Of a stretch of DNA of 64,000 nucleotides, positions 20,257-29,603 are shown in pieces. The position numbers and the translations under genes are program-made. The notes beneath the pieces were generated by a model. The model was not told the DNA's origin and did not search any database. It saw only the letters and a list, made by a program, of their open reading frames with translations. Every line of letters begins with the position of its first letter. Position 1 is the first letter of the stretch. The stretch comes from Streptomyces himastatinicus ATCC 53653 (lineage in GTDB: Bacteria; Actinomycetota; Actinomycetes; Streptomycetales; Streptomycetaceae), in the NCBI RefSeq assembly GCF_000158915.1, contig NZ_GG657754.1, forward strand, positions 121,539 to 185,538. Reading direction: 5' to 3'.

Positions 20257-20278
20257 GGCCGGGTTCGCCGATGACGGG

Positions 20279-20304
20279 GGCGGGACGGCGCGCGCCGTCC
20301 CGCC
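20279..20304. terminator. Bidirectional GC hairpin between GNAT and amidase genes
   Basis: An 11-bp perfect stem (GGCGGGACGGC / GCCGTCCCGCC) with a GCGC loop lies between convergent genes. Confidence 0.7.
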
Positions 20305-20317
20305 GGGTGGTGCCGCT

Positions 20318-21199
20318 CTAGACGTTCGGGACGCGCAGCTTGTCCCAGCTCTTCTTGCCCGGGATGCCGTCGGCGTCATCGCCCGAGTAGCCGAGCTTCC
20401 GCTGCCACGCCGCGTACGACTTCTTGTCGGCGTCCGTCCACTCCGGGCCCGGGCCCTCCTCGTAGCGGTCGCAGCCCTCGGCGACGAGCCGCTTGCCCAT
20501 CGCGGTGATGATCTTGCTCTCCCGGCCGCTGCGGAAGAAGTCGGCGCCCGGGAAGGGCTCGTACGACGCCGGGGGCTTCGGCTTGGTCTCGGTCGCGCCG
20601 TCGGGCTTCTTGTCGAGCCGCTTGCCGATGCGCGTACGCATGGAGCTCATCGTGAAGCCATGGGGGTCCACCTTGCCCGGCTGCCACTCCAGGTGGCCGA
20701 TCACGGACTTCTCGCTCCACCCGTGAGCGCGGCAGATGGCGGCGGACACCTTCTCGATGGCGAGCTTCTGCGCCTCCGGCCACGGGTCCTTGCCGTCGCC
20801 GAGGTTGACGCATTCGAAGCCGTAGAAGCGGGCGTTACCGTCCTTGTCGGCCTCGTTGTCGGACGGCAGCTTGGTCTCGTTGATCACCGCGTTCAGGACG
20901 TCGTTGTCGCCCATCCCCGCATGGTTGGCGCGGCCGTTGCCGACGAGGTGGACCTCGCCCTTCTTGTCGATGACGCCGTGACACAGCGGTCCCGGCAGCG
21001 AGGCGTGGCCGTCGTAGCAGAGGTCGACGGAGCCGGCGGTGCCCGAGGTGACGGTGTGGTGGATCATGACGCCGTTGACCGGACCCCACGCACCCTTGGA
21101 ATTGCGGTTGTGTGAGCGCCAGTTGCGGACTTCGTGGACGGTCAGACCCTCGGCGCGCAGGGCCTTCAGAAGTCTGTCGGCGCTCAGGGGTGTTGCCAT
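20318..21199 (-). CDS. Endolysin-like N-acetylmuramoyl-L-alanine amidase
   Basis: A 293-residue protein. Residues about 30-185 form an Amidase_2/PGRP zinc amidase domain: MIHHTVTSG supplies a ligand His, NHAGMGDND follows, and GHLEWQPGKVDPHGFTM supplies the second His and the activating residues. After a Lys/Pro linker a C-terminal repeat-like domain (FFRSGRESKIITAMGKRLVA ... AWQRKLGYSGDDADGIPGKKS) resembles the wall-binding end of actinophage lysins. There is no signal peptide. This and the domain order suggest a phage-type lysin, yet no other phage genes are close. ATG at 21199 has AGGAG upstream. Confidence 0.85.
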   Translation of the reverse strand: MATPLSADRLLKALRAEGLTVHEVRNWRSHNRNSKGAWGPVNGVMIHHTVTSGTAGSVDLCYDGHASLPGPLCHGVIDKKGEVHLVGNGRANHAGMGDNDVLNAVINETKLPSDNEADKDGNARFYGFECVNLGDGKDPWPEAQKLAIEKVSAAICRAHGWSEKSVIGHLEWQPGKVDPHGFTMSSMRTRIGKRLDKKPDGATETKPKPPASYEPFPGADFFRSGRESKIITAMGKRLVAEGCDRYEEGPGPEWTDADKKSYAAWQRKLGYSGDDADGIPGKKSWDKLRVPNV

Positions 21200-21436
21200 A
21201 TGGAGTGCTCCTTCGGTGCTGCTCGGTATTTGTCTATACGGATGCCGGGATGGCATGACTCAGTTCCGGTCGGTGTGCGGCACATCAACTGCCGTACAGG
21301 CGTGCGTTTCCGGCCTCGGAGTTCGACATCGCGTGCGTAGCGCGGCCTGTTCGGTCCGGCCGGTGCGCGGAGGATGTCGGTAGCATCGCGGTGAACCGAC
21401 AGTGGCCGGCCAGCCAGCCCGTGAAGGAGTGCCGAC

Positions 21437-22606
21437 GTGCGACTCAGCCCGCGAACCGTGCGTGAGATCGATTCGCCGATGGGTGCGACGTACGCCCTGC
21501 TGGCGGGCCGCAGCGGTGAGCGTGCGCTGCTCGATCTGGCCCAGGCGGCGCCGAGCTACCCGCCCGCGGCCGAGATGATCGAGCACGTCGCCGCGGTCGC
21601 GCACGAGCCGAACGGCGCCGCCTACGTACCGGCCCCCGGGCTGCCCCGGCTGCGGGAGGCCTTCGCCGCGGACCTCAGCCATGGGTACGGGAGCCCGGTG
21701 GGGGCCGACCAGATGGTCGTCACCGCGGGGTGCAACCAGGCGTTCTGCCTCGTCGCCCAGGCGCTCACCGAGCCGGGTGACGAGGTCATCGAGGTCCTGC
21801 CGTACTACTTCAACTACGACATGTGGCTACGCATGAACGGCGTCGTGCCGCGCTATCTGGACCCCGGACCGGATCTCGTGCCCACCCCGGAAGCGGCCGA
21901 AGCGCTCATCACGCCGCGCACCCGGGCGATCGTGCTGGTCACCCCGGGCAACCCGAGTGGGGTCACCCTTCCGCCGGAGGTGCTCGCGGGTTTCTACGAC
22001 GTGGCGAAGCGGCATGACATCGCGCTGATCCTGGACGAGACCTACCGCTCGTTCCGCGACACCGCGGAGCCCGCGCACCGGCTGTTCGCCGAGCCGGACT
22101 GGGCGGGGACCCTGGTGAGCCTGCACAGCTTCTCCAAGGACCTCGCCATTCCCGGCTACCGGGTGGGCGCGGTCGTCGCTTCGCCGGAACTGGGCCGCGA
22201 GGTGATGAAGTTGCTCGACTGCGTGGCGATCTGCCCTCCGCGCGTCGGACAGGAGGCCGCCTGGGCCGGGCTGACCTCGGCCCGGGAGTGGCGGCGTGAG
22301 CGGGCGAACGAGGTCACGGAGAAGCGGCGTTGGCTGGAGACCGTGATGGCCGACCGGCCGGGCGGCTTCGAGCTGCTGAGCCGCGGAGGGTTCTTCGGCT
22401 GGGTCCGCCACCCGCTCGCCGGGCGGAGCACCGACGAGGTCGTGCGCGACCTCGTCACCCGCTACGACACGCTCGTCATCCCGGGCACCGCCTTCCTGCC
22501 CGACGACCGGCAGGTGTTCCGGGTCAGCTTCGGCAACGTCGACCGGGCCGGGCTCACCGAGTTCGCCGCGCGGCTCCGGCTGATGGCCAAGGACGTCCTC
22601 GGCTGA
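21437..22606 (+). CDS. PLP-dependent class I/II aminotransferase
   Basis: A fold-type I aminotransferase of 389 residues. VTAGCNQAFCLVAQAL is the cofactor phosphate region, TPGNPSGVTLP is the conserved NPSG segment, ILDETYRSFRD holds the pyridine-N Asp, and HSFSKDLAIPGYRVGA contains the Schiff-base Lys. The closing Arg is in FRVSFGN. The amino donor is unknown. GTG at 21437 has GGAG 8 nt upstream. It ends 14 bp before the convergent MFS transporter stop. Confidence 0.88.
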   Translation: MRLSPRTVREIDSPMGATYALLAGRSGERALLDLAQAAPSYPPAAEMIEHVAAVAHEPNGAAYVPAPGLPRLREAFAADLSHGYGSPVGADQMVVTAGCNQAFCLVAQALTEPGDEVIEVLPYYFNYDMWLRMNGVVPRYLDPGPDLVPTPEAAEALITPRTRAIVLVTPGNPSGVTLPPEVLAGFYDVAKRHDIALILDETYRSFRDTAEPAHRLFAEPDWAGTLVSLHSFSKDLAIPGYRVGAVVASPELGREVMKLLDCVAICPPRVGQEAAWAGLTSAREWRRERANEVTEKRRWLETVMADRPGGFELLSRGGFFGWVRHPLAGRSTDEVVRDLVTRYDTLVIPGTAFLPDDRQVFRVSFGNVDRAGLTEFAARLRLMAKDVLG

Positions 22607-22620
22607 CCCTGCTCACCCGG

Positions 22621-23922
22621 TCAGGTCGTCTCCAGGTCGCTGGTGTGGGTCTCCTTCAGGAACCACACGCACAGCGCGGAGACCAGGGCGACCACCACGA
22701 TGTAGCCGGACACCGGCACTGAGGAGCCGGTGGAGGCGACGAGCTGGGTGGCGAGGAGGGGCGTGACGCCGCCGCCGACGATGCCGCTCGCGTTGTACGC
22801 CACGGACGCACCGGTGTAGCGGTAGCGGGTGGCGAACATCTCGGGGAGGAACGCGCCCATCGGTCCGTACAGCGCGGCGAAGGCGAGCATCCCGACGGCC
22901 ATCGCGAGCCCGATGAGCAACGGCTCACCGGTGTTGATCAGGGCGAACATGGGGTACGCCCACACCGCGGCCAGTACCCCCGCGCTCAGGCAGACGTTGC
23001 GGCGGCCGACCCGGTCGGAGAGGACGGCCAGCAGCGGAGTTGCGACGCCCAGGACGAGCGCCGCGGCCATCGCGCACAGCAGCAGCATGTCCTTGTCGAG
23101 GTCCAGCACCGTGGTGCCGTAGGAGAGCGCGAAGGTCGTGATGGTGTAGAAGAGCGTGTGCGCGAGGATGAACGCGCAGGTCGCCAGGGCCAGGGTGGTG
23201 CCCTGACGGCGGACCACCTCGACAATGGGCGCCTTGGCCCGCTCATGCTGCTCCAGCGCCTTCCGGAACACCGGTGTTTCGGCGATCCGCATCCGGATGT
23301 AGAAGCCGACCACCACCAGCGCCGCACTGGCGAGGAACGGGATCCGCCACCCCCAGGACTCGAACGCCGCGTCGTCCATCACCCGGCCCAGCAGCAGGAA
23401 CGAACCGCCCGCGGCGATGAAGCCGATGGCGGGGCCCATCTGCGGAAAGCTCGACCACAGCCCCCGCTTGTCCCGGGGCGCGTACTCGGTGGCCAGCAGC
23501 ACCGCGCCGCCCCACTCACCGCCCAGCCCCACGCCTTGCAGGAACCGGCACAGGACCAGCAGGAGCGGTGCCGCGATGCCGACGTCCCGGTACGTGGGCA
23601 GCAGCCCGATGGCCACCGTTCCCGTGCCCATGACGAGGAGGGAGGTGACCAGCATCGTCTTGCGGCCGGTGCGGTCGCCGAAGTGCCCGAAGATGACCGC
23701 GCCGATCGGGCGGGCGACGAAACCGACACCGAAGGTGGCGAACGCGGCCAGGGTGCCCGCGAGCGCGGAGAAGGTGGGGAAGAACAGCTTGCCGAGGACG
23801 AGCGCGGCGGCGGTCCCGTAGATGTAGAAGTCGTAGAACTCGATGGCCGTTCCGACGAAACTGGCCACCGCGATCCGTGTGGTGGACACCGTACGGACGG
23901 CGGGTGGGGCGGTGGTGGACAT
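22621..23922 (-). CDS. MFS transporter, metabolite:H+ symporter (ProP/ShiA-like)
   Basis: A 433-residue 12-helix transporter of the MHS family. The family signature begins GTAIEFYDFYIYGTAAALV; the loop motif GHFGDRTGRKTML, then GGEWGGAVLLATEYAP, and GWRIPFLASA are also typical. Members import osmolytes, dicarboxylates or shikimate. It lies 153 bp downstream of a PucR regulator on the same strand, which may control it. ATG at 23922 has AGGAG upstream. Confidence 0.9.
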   Translation of the reverse strand: MSTTAPPAVRTVSTTRIAVASFVGTAIEFYDFYIYGTAAALVLGKLFFPTFSALAGTLAAFATFGVGFVARPIGAVIFGHFGDRTGRKTMLVTSLLVMGTGTVAIGLLPTYRDVGIAAPLLLVLCRFLQGVGLGGEWGGAVLLATEYAPRDKRGLWSSFPQMGPAIGFIAAGGSFLLLGRVMDDAAFESWGWRIPFLASAALVVVGFYIRMRIAETPVFRKALEQHERAKAPIVEVVRRQGTTLALATCAFILAHTLFYTITTFALSYGTTVLDLDKDMLLLCAMAAALVLGVATPLLAVLSDRVGRRNVCLSAGVLAAVWAYPMFALINTGEPLLIGLAMAVGMLAFAALYGPMGAFLPEMFATRYRYTGASVAYNASGIVGGGVTPLLATQLVASTGSSVPVSGYIVVVALVSALCVWFLKETHTSDLETT

Positions 23923-24075
23923 GGCGGCGGCTCCTGGGTGACCTTGGACTGCGGTCGGAGTATGGGGCGCGGCGGCGGGGCGCGCCACCGCCCCCTGTCG
24001 GGATTCGGCCGGGTGGTTTCCTCGCTTTGTCGAAATCCGCCGAGGTGCGGGACATCGGGTGGCGGGACATGTGGC

Positions 24076-25284
24076 TCAGCCCATCAGCGCGTGGAGGCGG
24101 AGCCCCAGGTGGAGTGTGAGCCGGTTGTCGCCGTCGGCCAGGTCGAGCCCGGTGAGTTCGGTGATCCGCTGGAGGCGGTAGTAGAGCGAGGTGCGGTGGA
24201 GGTGGAGGGCGTGTGCGGTGCGCGGGGCCGAACCTGCGTGGTCGAGGTAGGCGGTGAGGGTTTCGGTGAGGCGGCCCGACGGGTCCTGCGCGAGGAGGGT
24301 GCGCAGCGGACCGGGCAGCAGCGCGGGGGTCAGGCGGTCCGGCGGGAGCAGCGACAGGGGCGCCAGCGCGCCGAGTTGCTCCCAGTGGACGATGTCGTCG
24401 CCGCCGGGCCGTACACCGGCTGTACGGGCGGCGCCGGTGGCCTGCTCGTACGACATCCACGCCGCTTCGGCGCCGCCGTCCGCGGTCTCGCCGATTCCCG
24501 CGACGCACTGCGCCGTTCCGGCCAGCACCGACCGGGCCTGTTCGAGGAGGGCCGAGGCGCGGGCGCCCAGGGACTCGTCCGGCAGGGGGCGGTCGGAGAA
24601 GGTCAGCAGCACGCCGTGTGGTCCGATGAGGCAGAACTCGGTCCGCCACGATCTGTCGGCCGCCACCCGCTCCAGCCCCGTACGCAGCGCCACTTCCGCC
24701 GCTCCCCCGTGGTCGGCGGGTGAGTCCGCGGCTACGGTTGCGACCGTGACGGTGGCGTAGCGGGACGACGGCAGCCATCCACCGCGGGCGAGCGCGTCCC
24801 GCCCAGTTTCGCGCACGGTGTCCGAGGAGTCCAGCAGCTGGCGCAGCGCTCCCTCGCGGGCCGTGCGTTCGGTGTCCCCGGCGGCGAAGTCCTGGTACAT
24901 CAGGGGCGCGAGGGTGTGCGTGGCGGCGGTGACGGCGTCGATGCTGGAGGTGGGCAGGTCGCCGTCGGGGTCGATGACGACGAGCAGGCCCAGCAGGTGG
25001 TGCCGCCACCGGATCGGCGCGCACAGCCGGGCCCGCATGCCGAGGTCGGCGCGCGGCGGGATGACGCCGGGCGCGGTCCAGCGGTCGACGCCCTGGGCGA
25101 GGATGTGTCCGGCGGCGGCGCTCCCCGCGTCGCGCTGGAGCACGGCGCGCACCCGTACCCGGTCCTCGTCGCCGAAGTGGCGGCTGGCGCAGAGGATGTG
25201 CACGCGTGGATCATTGACCGCGACGGAGCGGCCTATGCGCTCGGCCAAGTCGTCCACGACGTCCTGGAGTCGGCCTCCGGGCAT
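24076..25284 (-). CDS. PucR/CdaR-family transcriptional regulator
   Basis: A 402-residue regulator with an N-terminal GAF-like sensor region, a central GGDEF-like region and a C-terminal HTH_30 domain (HALHLHRTSLYYRLQRITEL). ATG at 25284 has an excellent GGAGGTGA ribosome binding site. It is upstream of the MHS transporter on the same strand and divergent from a short-chain dehydrogenase, so it may control import and oxidation of one compound. Confidence 0.88.
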   Translation of the reverse strand: MPGGRLQDVVDDLAERIGRSVAVNDPRVHILCASRHFGDEDRVRVRAVLQRDAGSAAAGHILAQGVDRWTAPGVIPPRADLGMRARLCAPIRWRHHLLGLLVVIDPDGDLPTSSIDAVTAATHTLAPLMYQDFAAGDTERTAREGALRQLLDSSDTVRETGRDALARGGWLPSSRYATVTVATVAADSPADHGGAAEVALRTGLERVAADRSWRTEFCLIGPHGVLLTFSDRPLPDESLGARASALLEQARSVLAGTAQCVAGIGETADGGAEAAWMSYEQATGAARTAGVRPGGDDIVHWEQLGALAPLSLLPPDRLTPALLPGPLRTLLAQDPSGRLTETLTAYLDHAGSAPRTAHALHLHRTSLYYRLQRITELTGLDLADGDNRLTLHLGLRLHALMG

Positions 25285-25451
25285 CGCGCATCACCTCCCA
25301 CCACTGTCACTGCCAAGGGAAGATCATTACGCATGTGGGCTGCCAGGTGAAGGGTTTTGACCTGGTGTTTTCTACAGATCGAGGATCCGGTACGGCAGGA
25401 TTGCGACGGACGTCGGTGGTCCGGGCACGTCGCGGCGCGCAGGATCGGGCC

Positions 25452-26249
25452 ATGCGCAGGGGACGACGACTGGACGGCCGCACCGCGCTCGTCTTCGGGG
25501 CCGGTTCGAGCGGTGGCGGGGTGAGCAACGGCAAGGCGGCCGCGCTCGCGTTCGCCCGGGAGGGCGCGCGCGTCGCGGCGGTCGACATCGACGGGGACCA
25601 GGCGCGGCGTACGGCCGAGGCGATCACGGCCGAGGGCGGTGAGGCGCTGCCTCTGACGGCCGATGTGACGGTCGAGGAGCAGGTGAGCGCCGCCGTCGTG
25701 GCAGCCGAGCGCGCCTTCGGCACGCCGACGGTGCTGCACAACAACGTAGGCGTGGCCCGCCTGGGCGACGTCACCGGACTGGGCCTCGCCGAGTGGCGGT
25801 CCACCCTCGCGGTCAACGTGGACGGTGTCTTTCTGACCTGCAAGCACGTGCTGCCGCGGATGGTGGCGGCGGGCGGTGGCGCGGTCGTCAACGTGTCCTC
25901 GATCGCCGCGATACGCGACACCGGTTACCCGTACCCCGCGTACAGCGCGGCGAAGGCGGCGGTCAACCAGCTCACGGTCACCCTGGCGCTGCGCCACGCC
26001 GCCGAGGGCATCCGCGTCAACGCCGTCCTTCCCGGGCTGATCGACACCCCGCTGGTGGCCCGGCAGATCGTGGCCGGTGCCGACGACCCCGAGGCCGCAG
26101 TCGCGGCCCGCCACGCGGCGAGCCCGACCGGACGCATGGGCAGCCCCTGGGATGTCGCGGCGGCCGCCGTCTTCCTCGCCTCCGATGAGGCGGGTTACGT
26201 CAACGGCGTATGCCTGCCGGTGGACGGCGGTCTCACGGCGCGCTGCTGA
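25452..26249 (+). CDS. Short-chain dehydrogenase/reductase
   Basis: A 265-residue SDR. The cofactor loop is GAGSSGGGVSNGKAAA, a slightly unusual Gly-rich motif. HNNVG, VNVSSIAAI (catalytic Ser) and YSAAKAAV (Tyr-x3-Lys) follow. VDIDGDQ suggests NAD preference. It is divergent from the PucR regulator. Substrate unknown. Confidence 0.88.
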   Translation: MRRGRRLDGRTALVFGAGSSGGGVSNGKAAALAFAREGARVAAVDIDGDQARRTAEAITAEGGEALPLTADVTVEEQVSAAVVAAERAFGTPTVLHNNVGVARLGDVTGLGLAEWRSTLAVNVDGVFLTCKHVLPRMVAAGGGAVVNVSSIAAIRDTGYPYPAYSAAKAAVNQLTVTLALRHAAEGIRVNAVLPGLIDTPLVARQIVAGADDPEAAVAARHAASPTGRMGSPWDVAAAAVFLASDEAGYVNGVCLPVDGGLTARC

Positions 26250-26361
26250 ACTCCGCTCCGCGATGCCCCGGTGTGCGGGTAACCGCACCGGCAGCTGTGA
26301 AGCGGTCGTGCCCTGTGCGAATATGGCCCGCCGAGTACGCCAGCTCCCCGGGAGACGGGAC

Positions 26362-27588
26362 ATGCGCGCATACTTAACCCTGCTGAGCCGACCGCAAGTG
26401 GCCCGCCTGGCCATCTCGGCGGTAGCGAGCCGTATCGCCGCGCCGATGCTCAGCCTGAGTCTGCTCCTGGCGGTGAACTCCTCGCTCGGCTCGTACGGTT
26501 CGGCCGCCGGGGTGCTCTCGGGGTACGCGGCGGCGCTGGCCGTGGCCGTTCCGGTGGCCGGGCGGCTCGTGGACCGGTTGCGGCCCCGCCGGGTCCTGGC
26601 CTGCTACCTGGTGGCGAACATGGCCGCGTACACGGTGCTGCTGTGGGCCCTCACCCAGCACGCCTCCGTGGGAGTGCTGATCGCGAGCGCGGCCGTGCTC
26701 GGCGCCACCACCCCGCCCGCGGGCCCCGTGGTGCGCTCCAGCTGGCCGGTTCTGGTGTCCGGAGAGCAGCTGAAGACGGCCTTCGCCCTCGACGCGGTGC
26801 TGAACGAGGTCATGTTCGTCACCGGCCCCCTGATCGTCTCGGGCTTGATGGCCTTCGCGTCGCCAAACGCCGCGGTGGTGTGCGCGGCGTGCGGCACGAC
26901 CGCCGGAGTCCTGCTGCTGCTGACGGTCTCCCTGCCGCCGCCGACGGGGGAACGTGCCGAGCGGCATTTCCTCGGCCCGCTGTCCCACGGGCAGGTCCGG
27001 GTGCTGCTCGGCATCGTCGTCTGCGACACCGTCGCGTACGGCGGAATGGTCGTGGCGATCGCGGCGCTGGCCGGTGGGGACGGCTCCGGCGGTTCGTCCG
27101 GTGTGCTCCTGAGCGTTCTGTCGCTGGGCGGGGTGATCAGCGCGCTGATCTACGGGGCGCGAGAGCGCAAGGGGCGTCCGGGGCCGCAGCTCGCGATGTA
27201 CCACGCCGCGTCCGCGGCGCTGCTCCTGATCAGCGCCCAGGTGTCCCATCTGGTGTGGGCCGGGCTGGTCCTGCTGGTGGTGGGCATGGTCGGCGGCCCC
27301 CGGGACACCCTGCACCAGGTCGTGCTGGGCGAGGCCGCGCCGGAGGGGTACCGCACCGAGGCGTTCGCCTGGATGAGCACCTTCATGTGGGGCGGTTACG
27401 CGCTCGGCTCGTCGCTCTCCGGTCAGCTGGTCAGCGCGGACGACGGCTCTCACACCTGGGCGTTCGCGGCCGCCGCGGCGGCCGCGGCACTGGCCGCGGT
27501 GGTGTCCCTGCTCGTACGCCCGGCCCCGGCCACGACCGGCGCGGCGGACCAGGCGCCCGCGGGCGAGGACCAGCGGGAAATCCTTTAG
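26362..27588 (+). CDS. MFS transporter (efflux type)
   Basis: A 408-residue membrane protein with about 12 hydrophobic segments and the MFS loop VAGRLVDRLRPRRVLACYL. ATG at 26362 has GGGAG 7 nt upstream; the longer in-frame ATG at 26324 lacks one. It resembles actinobacterial MFS exporters of unknown substrate. It ends about 100 bp before a secreted HExxH protein gene; the gap contains a perfect TTGACA at 27601-27606. Confidence 0.82.
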   Translation: MRAYLTLLSRPQVARLAISAVASRIAAPMLSLSLLLAVNSSLGSYGSAAGVLSGYAAALAVAVPVAGRLVDRLRPRRVLACYLVANMAAYTVLLWALTQHASVGVLIASAAVLGATTPPAGPVVRSSWPVLVSGEQLKTAFALDAVLNEVMFVTGPLIVSGLMAFASPNAAVVCAACGTTAGVLLLLTVSLPPPTGERAERHFLGPLSHGQVRVLLGIVVCDTVAYGGMVVAIAALAGGDGSGGSSGVLLSVLSLGGVISALIYGARERKGRPGPQLAMYHAASAALLLISAQVSHLVWAGLVLLVVGMVGGPRDTLHQVVLGEAAPEGYRTEAFAWMSTFMWGGYALGSSLSGQLVSADDGSHTWAFAAAAAAAALAAVVSLLVRPAPATTGAADQAPAGEDQREIL

Positions 27589-27690
27589 CCGCGCGGTATC
27601 TTGACACTCCGTCACCCATGCCTTCTCTTAATACCGCACAAAGTCGAACGCCCCCACACAGCACCGAACGGATGACGAGGAGTACGGGAC

Positions 27691-28317
27691 ATGACGTCAC
27701 CCCACCCCAGACGCCGGGCCATGGCCGCCGCTCTGGCGGCCGTCACGTTCACGATGGCCGCCCCGGTCGTGGCGCAGGCAGCCGCCCCCGCGAAGGCACC
27801 GAGCATCAGCCAACAGCGGTCGCCACAGGCCGCGTTGGCGACCATCACCTGGACGCTGCAAAGAGCCAGTAACCCCACGCCGGACCAGCAGGACGCGTAC
27901 AACCGCATCACCGCGGCCATGAACGCCGCGGTGGCCCGCTACAACAACCTCAGCGACCTCGGCAAGAACATCACCGTGCAGTACGACCCGCGTGTTCCCA
28001 CCGCGGACGGCAACATCAACGGGACCATCCGCTTCGGCAACCGCGCCTATATGACCGAGCGCACCGCACTGCACGAGATCGCGCACACGATAGGCGTCGG
28101 CACGAGCGGCCGTTGGGCCTCGCTCACCAGCGGCGGCACATGGCGTGGCGCGGAGGCCCTCCGGCTCGTCCGGCAGTACGACGGCGCCAGTGCCACGCTG
28201 TCCGCCGGAGGCGGCCACTTCTGGCCGTACGGCCTGAACTACGACAACGAGTTCTCCCAGACCGCCGCCGACCGGCACGTCAACATCGTCGCCGCGATGG
28301 TACGAGACGGCCTGTAG
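27691..28317 (+). CDS. Small secreted zinc-metalloprotease-like protein
   Basis: A 208-residue secreted protein. The signal peptide ends near residue 30 (VVAQA-AA). A helical segment is followed by TALHEIAHTIGVGTSGRW, whose HExxHxxGxG pattern (His128, Glu129, His132) resembles metzincin zinc sites. A third ligand would be expected within GVGTSGRW or later; no canonical His follows at the usual place. ATG at 27691 has GAGGAG upstream. It may be a compact metalloprotease or a binding protein with a relict zinc site. Cysteine is absent. Confidence 0.7.
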   Translation: MTSPHPRRRAMAAALAAVTFTMAAPVVAQAAAPAKAPSISQQRSPQAALATITWTLQRASNPTPDQQDAYNRITAAMNAAVARYNNLSDLGKNITVQYDPRVPTADGNINGTIRFGNRAYMTERTALHEIAHTIGVGTSGRWASLTSGGTWRGAEALRLVRQYDGASATLSAGGGHFWPYGLNYDNEFSQTAADRHVNIVAAMVRDGL

Positions 28318-28333
28318 CGAACCCGGCGGCCCG

Positions 28334-29530
28334 TCATCCGGCGTGGTTGTAGTCGGGCAGGACCAGGCCGGTGTAGGCCGCGCTGAACTCGGCTCCCATC
28401 AGCTCGGCGGGGTTGAGCAGGGCCGCGTTACGGGCGTCGAGCGCTTCCCGGGTGCCGGGGATCGTGACGGCGGCACCCGAGGTGGCCAGGGCCTGGTTCT
28501 GCTCGGCGAAGGGACGTGCCGTCCGCTCGTAGGCGGCGAAGGCCGCCGCGTGATCGGCGTGGGTGGCCAGCTCCCCGGCCAGGATGTACGCGCCGACGAG
28601 GGCGACGCTGGAGCCCTGCCCGGAGACGAACGAGGTGGCGTGCGCCGCGTCACCGACGAGCCCGACGCGGCCGTGTGCCCAGGTGGGCATGTGGATCTGG
28701 CTGACGATGTCGAAGTACAGGTCGTCGGCCGCGCGCATGGCGGCCACCATGCGCGGGATGTGCCAGGTGGGCTCGGGGAACATGGTGGCGACGAGTTCGC
28801 GCTGGGCCCCGGGGTTGCGAAAGGCGTCGAAGGGCGGTTCGTCCTGCCGGAAGACGAGGAATCCGTGCACACGGTCGTCGGGTTCATGGGCGTAGAGGAC
28901 GGCCACCCTGCCGGGGGTGTTCCAGGCGACCCCCTCGTGTGCGAGGCCGAACTCGTTGGGGAGGGTGAAACCGGCGAAGGTGTGGCCGAGGTAGCGGTGG
29001 AACCGCTCTTCGGGGCCGAAGACCAGGCGGCGGGTGTTCGAGTGCAGCCCGTCCGCGCCGATGACCAGGTCGAAGGTGCGGTGGGCGCCGCTGTCGAACG
29101 TGACCTCGACGCGGTCGCCGCGGTCGTCCAGGGTGGCGATGGAGTCGTTGAACACGAACTCGACCCGGTCGCGTACCGGGGCGTAGAGGGCGTCGGCCAG
29201 GTCCCCGCGTCGCACTTCGAGGTCCAGGCCCTCCGCGCCACCGGTGATGGCTTCGGGGCGGACGGCGCCGATGAGGTGTCCGTCGGCGTCCACGTACGAG
29301 AGCTTGCGGGTGTCGACGTGTGCTTTCCGCAGCTGCGGGAGCAGTCCCATGCGGTCCGCGACCTCGCGGGCCGTACCGCGGATGTCGATGGGATAGCCGC
29401 CGGTGCGGATCGTGGGTGCCTTCTCGACGACGGTGACCTCGAAGCCGTAGCGATCGAGCCAGTAGGCCAGGGACGGACCGGCGATGCTCGCGCCGGAGAT
29501 GAGGATCGTGCGGTGCGTGGAGTGGGCCAT
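28334..29530 (-). CDS. FAD-dependent monooxygenase, paralogue of 12474-13583
   Basis: A 398-residue flavoprotein with ILISGASIAGPSLAYWLDRYG (FAD), VIGADGLHSNTRR, and GDAAHATSFVSGQGSSVAL. It resembles the other monooxygenase in this window along its length, notably at the N-terminus (DIRGTAREVADRMGLL versus DIRGVALDVVERMGLL). The promoter contains a perfect TACCTAA-G-TTAGGTA inverted repeat beside a TATATT-like -10 element, so it is probably repressed by a MarR/TetR-type regulator. No such gene is adjacent. Substrate unknown. Confidence 0.88.
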   Translation of the reverse strand: MAHSTHRTILISGASIAGPSLAYWLDRYGFEVTVVEKAPTIRTGGYPIDIRGTAREVADRMGLLPQLRKAHVDTRKLSYVDADGHLIGAVRPEAITGGAEGLDLEVRRGDLADALYAPVRDRVEFVFNDSIATLDDRGDRVEVTFDSGAHRTFDLVIGADGLHSNTRRLVFGPEERFHRYLGHTFAGFTLPNEFGLAHEGVAWNTPGRVAVLYAHEPDDRVHGFLVFRQDEPPFDAFRNPGAQRELVATMFPEPTWHIPRMVAAMRAADDLYFDIVSQIHMPTWAHGRVGLVGDAAHATSFVSGQGSSVALVGAYILAGELATHADHAAAFAAYERTARPFAEQNQALATSGAAVTIPGTREALDARNAALLNPAELMGAEFSAAYTGLVLPDYNHAG

Positions 29531-29547
29531 GACCGCGATAATATACA

Positions 29548-29562
29548 TACCTAAGTTAGGTA
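29548..29562. promoter_or_regulatory. Operator-like palindrome TACCTAA-G-TTAGGTA
   Basis: A perfect 7-bp inverted repeat with a 1-bp centre lies 18 bp before the monooxygenase start. It is next to the AT-rich TATATT (minus strand, about 29539-29544) that may be the -10 box. The size and symmetry suit a MarR- or TetR-type repressor. Confidence 0.6.
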
Positions 29563-29603
29563 ATCAAATAGAGGTGTGGCGAGGCCCCTGGCCTGGCGTC
29601 GGC

